DNA from: an uncultured Clostridium sp.
Lineage (GTDB): Bacteria; Bacillota; Clostridia; TANB77; CAG-508
Reading direction: 5' to 3'
Assembly (NCBI GenBank): GCA_900552555.1
Contig: URZW01000001.1
Span: 124,001 to 188,000 of the forward strand
Length of the DNA: 64,000 nucleotides
Shown here one piece after another: positions 58,474 through 64,000 of the stretch; the first letter of the stretch is position 1; every line of letters begins with the position of its first letter. Position numbers and translations under genes: made by a program. The notes under the pieces are model-generated. The model did not search any database and was not told the DNA's origin. It worked only from the letters and a program-made list of their open reading frames with translations.

Positions 58474-60842
58474 TTTCTTATTTCTAGTCCTTTGTTTTCT
58501 AAGTCTTTAATAATATTATCTAAAATAGTATTAATTTCTTCATCATTTAAAGTTCTATCAGGTGTACCAAATGTTAATGAATATGCAATACTTCTCTTAT
58601 TAGAATCAATATTTTTACCTTCATAAACATCGAATACGTTTATATCTAATAACAATTTTCCAGCATTTTTCTTAATTAACATTTCAACTTCTTTTGATGT
58701 CATATTTTTGTCAACTAATAATGCTAAATCTTTTTTAACAACTGGGAATTTTGAAATTTCTTTGAATTTCATTTTTCCAACTCTTTTTGCTAGCAATTTG
58801 TCTAAGTTGATTTCCATTACATAAACCGCTTCTTTTTCTACTGATGGATGTATTCTTCCTACAATTCCTACAACATCATTATTTACTGAAATTTCCGCAG
58901 TTTGACCTGGATGGAATTCTGCTGGCATTTGTTTTGGCAATACAAAACTATATCTTCCTGAATATCCTAAATAATCTAATAATTCTTCTGTTACACCTTT
59001 TATGTCATAAAAGTCAACATTTTTGCTATGTCCTATTCCTTCATAATATTTTCCTGTCATTAACACACAGATTTTTTGATTTTCTCCGTATTCTTCGCCT
59101 TTTTTCCAGAATCCTTTTCCAATTTCGAAAAGGCAAACATCTTTGTTTTCACGCGCTCTGTTATATTCATAAATTTTGTATAATGAAGGTATCATGCTAT
59201 ATCTTAATGTGTTTCTTTCTTCTGTTATTGGGTCTAATAATCTGACTTCTTCAAATTCGTCTGTTGTGAATTTGTGAGCATCTTTATCATTTATTAAGAT
59301 ATATGATAATGTTTCGTTTAATCCCATATTTGACATTTTTGCTCTTATTTTTCTTGCTGTTTTGTCTAGATGTCCCATTTTCATTGGAACTACTGGTAGT
59401 TTACCTTGGATATTGTCAACTCCATAGATTCTTCCAACTTCTTCTATTAAATCTGCTCTAATTGATATATCTATTCTTCTTGTTGGTACTGTAACGATTA
59501 CAGTTTCTTCTTTTACATCTGTTTTGAAGTCTAATTTTCTAAATACATCAACAATATCTTCTTTTGATATGTTTGTTCCTAACACATCATTGATTTCTTT
59601 ATATGATATTTCAATTACTTTTTCTTCATTTTTTGTTACATCATATTTTACAATTCCTGTTTCAATTTCTGCATCTGCATATTTTTGTAATAATGTACAT
59701 GCTCTTTCCATTGCCATATAAGTTCTTGCAGGGTCAAGTCCTTTTTCGAATCTGTTACTTGCTTCACTTCTTAATATTTTATTTGATGTTTTTCTTACTT
59801 TTACTGAATCAAATATTGCTGATTCAATTATTACATTTTTAGTTGCTTCTTCAACTTCTGTGTCTAATCCACCCATAACACCGGCTAATCCAATAGTTTT
59901 TGTTCCGTCTGTTATAACTATGTCTTCACTTGATAAAGTTCTTTCTGTGTTATCTAGTGTTGTTAATTTTTCTCCATCTTCTGCCATTCTAACAACTATT
60001 TTGTTGCCTAAATTATCAGCATCGTAAAAGTGTAATGGTTGGCCTAATTCTAGCATTACATAGTTACTGATGTCTACAACATTGTTTATTGGTCTAATTC
60101 CACAAGCGATTAGTCTGTTTTTTATAAATTCTGGACTTTCTTTTATTGTTACATTTTTAGCTTTTTTAGCTAAGAATAATCTACAATTTTCTGTATCAAC
60201 TCCAACTGAAAATTCTTTATTTACATCTTCTCCACTTTCTTTGTATCCATATTCAACTGGTTTTACTTTTTTGTCATAAATTGCTCCTAGTTCATAAGCC
60301 ATACCTAAAATACTTAACAAATCTCCTCTGTTTGCAGTTAATTCAAAATCAATAACACCATCATCTAATCCCATATATTTAATTGGGTCACCACCAACTG
60401 GTGCATCTTCTGGTAATTCATGTATTCCATTTTTGTCTGCTTCTGATAAGAATTTTTTATCAATTCCTATTTCATACAAAGCACATAACATACCATTTGA
60501 CTCTTGGCCTCTTATCATACCTTTTTTTATTTTAAAATCTCCTGGAAGTTCTGCTCCAACTTGTGCAACAATTACTTTTATCCCTTTTCTGGCATTTGGT
60601 GCACCACAAACTATATCTAAAACTTCACTTCCAATATCAACTTTACATAGATGTAAGTGGTCAGAATCTGGGTGCATTTCACATTCTTTTATTTCTCCTA
60701 TTACTAGTTTTGTTGCATTTACTAATTTTTCTGCAGAATCATATTCGTTTCCAGCTTTTGTCATTGCTTCTGCTATATCTTTTACGCTTAATTCGTTATC
60801 TAAATCTATATAGTCTTTTACAAAATTTAAACTTAAATTCAT
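58464..60842 (-). CDS. pheT: Phenylalanyl-tRNA synthetase beta chain
   Basis: A 792-residue chain: an N-terminal anticodon-binding-like tRNA_bind domain (VIGEIKECEMHPDSDHLHLC), B1-B5 editing domains, the catalytic-like fold with FEKGLDPARTYMAMERACTL, and a C-terminal ferredoxin-fold anticodon-binding domain (KFPVVKKDLALLVDK). With PheS it forms the tetramer that charges tRNA-Phe and edits tyrosine. It starts behind AAGGAG, about 145 bases after pheS; that gap holds a large palindrome, unusual for a gene pair that is normally tightly spaced. The last codons overlap a REP-like arm. Confidence 0.97.
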   Translation of the reverse strand: MNLSLNFVKDYIDLDNELSVKDIAEAMTKAGNEYDSAEKLVNATKLVIGEIKECEMHPDSDHLHLCKVDIGSEVLDIVCGAPNARKGIKVIVAQVGAELPGDFKIKKGMIRGQESNGMLCALYEIGIDKKFLSEADKNGIHELPEDAPVGGDPIKYMGLDDGVIDFELTANRGDLLSILGMAYELGAIYDKKVKPVEYGYKESGEDVNKEFSVGVDTENCRLFLAKKAKNVTIKESPEFIKNRLIACGIRPINNVVDISNYVMLELGQPLHFYDADNLGNKIVVRMAEDGEKLTTLDNTERTLSSEDIVITDGTKTIGLAGVMGGLDTEVEEATKNVIIESAIFDSVKVRKTSNKILRSEASNRFEKGLDPARTYMAMERACTLLQKYADAEIETGIVKYDVTKNEEKVIEISYKEINDVLGTNISKEDIVDVFRKLDFKTDVKEETVIVTVPTRRIDISIRADLIEEVGRIYGVDNIQGKLPVVPMKMGHLDKTARKIRAKMSNMGLNETLSYILINDKDAHKFTTDEFEEVRLLDPITEERNTLRYSMIPSLYKIYEYNRARENKDVCLFEIGKGFWKKGEEYGENQKICVLMTGKYYEGIGHSKNVDFYDIKGVTEELLDYLGYSGRYSFVLPKQMPAEFHPGQTAEISVNNDVVGIVGRIHPSVEKEAVYVMEINLDKLLAKRVGKMKFKEISKFPVVKKDLALLVDKNMTSKEVEMLIKKNAGKLLLDINVFDVYEGKNIDSNKRSIAYSLTFGTPDRTLNDEEINTILDNIIKDLENKGLEIRKGI

Positions 60843-60895
60843 TTTCTAATCTCCTTCCAATTTTTAATTTTCAAAAGAAACAAGTATTGCTAGGC

Positions 60896-60957
60896 AAAAT
60901 TAATTTAAAAGGCAAGGGCGCATACGCGTGTATGTAACCGCGTTTTAAATTAATTTT
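60896..60957. repeat. Large palindrome between pheS and pheT
   Basis: AAAATTAATTTAAAA (60896-60910) and TTTTAAATTAATTTT (60943-60957) are a perfect 15-bp inverted repeat around a GC-rich 32-base loop that contains CATACGCGTGTATG, itself nearly palindromic. The base composition is unlike the surroundings. It may be a small mobile palindrome or an RNA structure affecting pheT expression. Confidence 0.6.
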
Positions 60958-60987
60958 AACGCCGCAAGACGAAGTTTATTTTGGAAA

Positions 60988-62037
60988 TTACTCTTCGTCT
61001 TTTCTATCAAATTGACTTAAAAATCTAACATCATTTGTATATAAATATCTCATATCAGTAATACCATATCTAAACATAGCTAATCTATCAATACCTGTAC
61101 CAAATGCAAAACCGCCAAATTTTTCTGGGTCATATCCATTCATTTTTAAAACATTTGGATGAACAATTCCTGCACCCAAAACTTCTATCCAGCCTGTTTG
61201 TTTACATAGGTTACATCCTTTTCCACCACATTTAAAACAAGTAACATCTACTTCATAAGATGGCTCTGTAAATGGGAAGTAACTTGGTCTAAATCTTAAA
61301 TCTAAGTTTGCTCCTATTATTTTTCTAACAAAAACTTCTAGTGTTCCTTTTAAATCCGCTAAAGATACATTTCTTTCTTTTTTGTCAATTACTAATCCCT
61401 CTATTTGATTAAATTGATGTGAATGTGTTGCGTCATCTTCTCTTCTATATGTTTTTCCTGCTGTAATCATTCTTATTGGTGATTTTTCTGTATTTGCCAT
61501 CATTGTTCTCGCTTGGACTGCTGATGTTTGTGTTCTTAATAAATATTCGTCTGTTATATAGAAACTATCTTGCATATCTCTTGCAGGGTGTCCTTTTGGG
61601 AGATTTAATCTTTCAAAACAGTATTCATCATTTTCAAGTTCTGGTCCTGTTACTACATCATATCCCATTGATACAAATAAATCCTCTATGTCCTCTATTA
61701 TTCTTGTTACAGGATGCAAGCTTCCTCTTTTCATTTTTGTGCTTGGTAATGTAATATCTATCTTTTCTGCCTCTAATTTTTTATTTAATTCCTCTAGCTT
61801 GAATTTTTCTTCTTTTTCTTCAATTAATTTTTCCAGGCTTTTTTTAGCTTCATTTACTAATCCACCTATTATTGGTCTTTCTTCTGGGCTTAATCCTCCC
61901 ATTCCTCTTAATACTGCCGTAAGTTCACCTTTTTTTCCTAGATATTTTACTCTTGCATTTTCTAATGTTTGTAAATCTTCCGCTTTTGCTATTTCTTCAA
62001 TAGCTGTTTTTTTGATGTTTTCAATTTGTTCTTTCAT
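60988..62037 (-). CDS. pheS: Phenylalanyl-tRNA synthetase alpha chain
   Basis: A 349-residue class II chain: an N-terminal coiled coil (first 85 residues) and a catalytic domain with motif 2 (YRREDDATHSHQFNQIEGLV), EPSYEVDVTCFKCGGKGC with four cysteines (a small zinc-like cluster seen in many members), and motif 3 GGFAFGTGIDRLAMFRYGI. It charges tRNA-Phe together with PheT. The start at 62037 is preferred, with GGGAG nine bases upstream. It is under control of a T-box leader. Confidence 0.97.
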   Translation of the reverse strand: MKEQIENIKKTAIEEIAKAEDLQTLENARVKYLGKKGELTAVLRGMGGLSPEERPIIGGLVNEAKKSLEKLIEEKEEKFKLEELNKKLEAEKIDITLPSTKMKRGSLHPVTRIIEDIEDLFVSMGYDVVTGPELENDEYCFERLNLPKGHPARDMQDSFYITDEYLLRTQTSAVQARTMMANTEKSPIRMITAGKTYRREDDATHSHQFNQIEGLVIDKKERNVSLADLKGTLEVFVRKIIGANLDLRFRPSYFPFTEPSYEVDVTCFKCGGKGCNLCKQTGWIEVLGAGIVHPNVLKMNGYDPEKFGGFAFGTGIDRLAMFRYGITDMRYLYTNDVRFLSQFDRKDEE

Positions 62038-62062
62038 CTGAATATACTCCCTTCTTTTCATT

Positions 62063-62385
62063 AAAAAAATCCATTTACATCCTTATAGCACATCTAAATT
62101 ATGTGTGTCTTTAGGACGAAATGGATTTCCGTGGTACCACCTAAATTTATTAATTTTTATATTTTTATTTAAATATAAAGTTATTAACCTCGTTTTAGTT
62201 TTAACGGTGCAACCGCTTCTTCCTACTTATTTTTATAATACATTTTGTATTTATTTTTCTGTTCAAAAGAAGTCCTAAAAAGTGAAATTTCTATATATTT
62301 GTTTAAATATCTTTCAGCCTAGGATATTTTCTCTGTTCGTTTTGATATATATACTTTGCTTTTTAACTGGATTTTTATTTTATTT
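62063..62385 (-). promoter_or_regulatory. T-box leader (Phe) of pheS-pheT
   Basis: On the minus strand GGTGGTACCACGG (62141-62129) is the T-box, and the terminator (62128-62063) pairs AAATCCATTTCGTCC with GGATGTAAATGGATTT. Stem I has CTGAAAGATAT. The probable specifier is TTC in ATTTCACT, consistent with phenylalanine. Confidence 0.9.
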
Positions 62386-62499
62386 ACTAATCTTATCTTA
62401 TATTAGCACACTTTTCCTTACTTTACAAGTTTTTTATAAATAATTTTGTTATAATCTGAAGTGATAATGTATGAAATACCTGTGAATTATAGCAAAATT

Positions 62500-62787
62500 T
62501 TAAATTGGTGCATATTTTTTTGTTTCTCTATATTGACCATAAATTTTTTGCTTTTTAACTTTGTTTTTGTTATTCCTTTTTATATGTTTTATAATAGCAA
62601 TCTCATTATTTATAAAAGATAATTTAACAACATAAGTTCCATATTTATTTAAAGAAACCGTCATCTCCATTTTCTTTTTAGGAAACTCAAGTTTTTTCTT
62701 TACCATATTTTCAAGAACCTCTGATTCATTGTATTTATTAGAATCAAAATAATATTCCATACATTTTATTTTTTTATTCATAATCAT
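62500..62787 (-). CDS. Hypothetical basic protein
   Basis: A 95-residue, Lys/Asn-rich cytosolic protein. The ATG at 62787 lies 6 bases after AAAGG; an in-frame ATG at 62781 is also possible. It contains a beta-rich middle (VSLNKYGTYVVKLSFINNEI) and a very basic tail (KHIKRNNKNKVKKQKIYG). No family is recognised and no membrane segment or signal peptide is seen. It lies between the pheS T-box and a divergent promoter, and may be monocistronic. Confidence 0.5.
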   Translation of the reverse strand: MIMNKKIKCMEYYFDSNKYNESEVLENMVKKKLEFPKKKMEMTVSLNKYGTYVVKLSFINNEIAIIKHIKRNNKNKVKKQKIYGQYRETKKYAPI

Positions 62788-62938
62788 CAACATCCTTTAA
62801 AATTTTGTATTTACTAAAATTTATACATTAATAATACTATATATAATTATATATTTATTATGTCTCACTATACTTTATATTAACATAATTTCTGCAAAAA
62901 TGCAAGAATAAAATATTGTCAAAATTTATTAAAAATAA

Positions 62939-62967
62939 TTGACAAAAAATTACTAAAGATATATGAT
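62939..62967 (+). promoter_or_regulatory. Sigma-A promoter of the gene at 63006
   Basis: TTGACA (62939-62944) and TATGAT (62962-62967) are 17 bases apart, 39 bases before the start codon. Confidence 0.7.
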
Positions 62968-63005
62968 TTTGACATACAAAAAATTTAAAAAGGAGGATTT
63001 TGTTA

Positions 63006-64000
63006 TGTCAAAAAACAAAACAAAAATTATTGCGTTTTTACTTGTTTTATTCATGCTTTTAACAACACCTTTAACATTTGCAGACAATGAAACAAGTACT
63101 GAAAACAACACAACAATTATGTCAGATAATTCAGAAAATACAGTTGTACCTATTTCTGATACATCTGAATCAAATTCTGTAGAAACAAGTGATGGAAACA
63201 CTACTTCTACAGCAACATCATCTCAAGATAATTCTTACAAAAAAAGTGATGTTTATCTTACGGGAGACAATGTAACAATAGACTATATAGTTGATGGAAA
63301 TTTATTTGTTATGGCTAATACAGTTACAATCAACTCTCAAATTGGTGGAGATGCTTTCATAATAGCAAAAAAAATTATAGTTGATGAACAAGGATATGTT
63401 TTCAACAACCTTTTTGCTATAGCTGATTCAATTGAAGTTAAAGGTGTAGTTTTTGATGTATTTGCACTAGCAAAAGATGTTACTATTTCTGGTGGTTACA
63501 TTTATAGAGATGCAAAATTAGCATGTCAAACTTTAAATGTAAATGGTGCTATTGGTAGAAATGCTTTTGTAAGCTGTTCAAATATTAATTTTAATACTGA
63601 TGGAAATACTAAAGGTACTATTTATGGTGATTTAAATTATTCAGCACCTTCAGAATCAAATTTTGAAAATAGTGTTGTAAATGGAAATGTAAATTATAAA
63701 TCATCAAATGTTTCAAATAAAACATCTGTTAGAGAAATTGTAGCTAATTACATTTTGGATTTAGGTGCATTCCTTGCATTTGTTGCTATCATTTGGTTAG
63801 TTTGCTTATGGCTTGCTCCAAAATTCTTAGGTGATACAAATAAATTTGTAGGAAAGAAAACTTTAAATGTTTTAGGAACTGGTTTACTTACATTAGTCGC
63901 TGTTCCTGTTGCTTGTATAATTCTTATATTGTTACAATTAACAGCTGGTATTTCTTTAATAACAATTGCTATATATGTTTTGGCATTGATTGTTGCTAAA
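63006..64000 (+). CDS. Secreted membrane protein with bactofilin-like repeats (partial, N-terminal 331 residues)
   Basis: The start at 63006 follows AAAGGAGG. A signal peptide (IIAFLLVLFMLLTTPLTFA, residues 8-26) is followed by a Ser/Thr/Asn linker (about 27-80), then short beta-helix repeats with VTI, IGGDAFI and GYVFNNLF-type turns that resemble polymer-forming bactofilin-like domains (about 82-235). Membrane segments begin near residue 250 (ILDLGAFLAFVAIIWLVCLWL) and the chain is cut by the window end. It is probably an exported or surface-exposed structural protein; the function is unknown. It has its own promoter. Confidence 0.8.

Noticed and set aside
62953..63201. Minus-strand 82-residue frame
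   Set aside because: It is antisense to the signal peptide and linker of the gene at 63006, which has a promoter and ribosome-binding site.
1..64000. CRISPR array
   Set aside because: No regularly spaced direct repeats of 24-40 bases were seen on either strand; the repeated elements found are palindromic and dispersed.

Overview
The window is AT-rich DNA from a low-GC, Gram-positive, spore-forming clostridium-like bacterium (Bacillota, class Clostridia). This rests on purine-rich AGGAGG ribosome-binding sites, consensus sigma-A promoters with 17-bp spacers, three T-box leaders upstream of aminoacyl-tRNA synthetases, an H-type small acid-soluble spore protein (34957-35145), and families typical of Clostridia (YhgE/Pip, YqeG, UPF0182, RNHCP, DUF4173/DUF2975, DUF881). 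The species cannot be named from the sequence. Most genes lie on the minus strand.

Layout. 1-9.9 kb: the N-terminal part of a class B penicillin-binding protein; an XRE/DUF2975/DUF4173 operon; thioredoxin and an atypical thioredoxin reductase; a pentapeptide-repeat protein; an undecaprenol/diacylglycerol kinase; a TrhA-type membrane protein; a cytoplasmic alpha-amylase; small unknowns. 10-15.7 kb: tyrS, a UPF0182 membrane protein, ftsY, and a patch of gene remnants. 16-23.7 kb: tRNA-Thr followed by a Tn4451-like mobilizable element with two large serine recombinases, a MobV relaxase with an oriT-like region, TnpV and a 55-residue peptide gene that has its own promoter and terminator. 23.7-28.6 kb: an accessory region with gene decay (three frameshifted genes), a class I amidotransferase, and a two-gene pair made of a small membrane protein and an LPO_1073/Vpar_1526-family protein. 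28.7-35.7 kb: T-box/DUF1653/ileS, RNHCP, a TGS-uridine-kinase-like nucleoside kinase and sspH.

35.9-49.7 kb holds the most unusual region. A nearly complete NAD salvage set (PRPP synthetase, nicotinamide phosphoribosyltransferase, nicotinamidase, glutamine-dependent NAD synthetase, a DHH pyrophosphatase-like protein, and an NMN adenylyltransferase-Nudix-P-loop kinase fusion) sits with a VWA / PP2C phosphatase / protein kinase triad of the TerY-P type. The triad appears to be co-transcribed with the nicotinamidase from a consensus promoter. glyS with its own T-box lies between the two halves. Together the genes could make NAD from nicotinamide or nicotinamide riboside, with a phosphorylation switch attached; the link to stress or phage response is inference.

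50-64 kb: tRNA-Trp, a tandem DUF881 protein, a decayed M23 peptidase, a zinc-ribbon protein, efp, an M24 aminopeptidase, a prepilin peptidase, yqeG, a YhgE/Pip membrane protein, T-box/pheS/pheT, and the start of a secreted, bactofilin-like membrane protein cut by the window end. Short inverted repeats carrying GGGACGG, GGGACGCCC or GAGACA motifs are scattered through the intergenic DNA, often touching stop codons; they look like REP-type palindromes, and no REP-associated transposase is present in the window.
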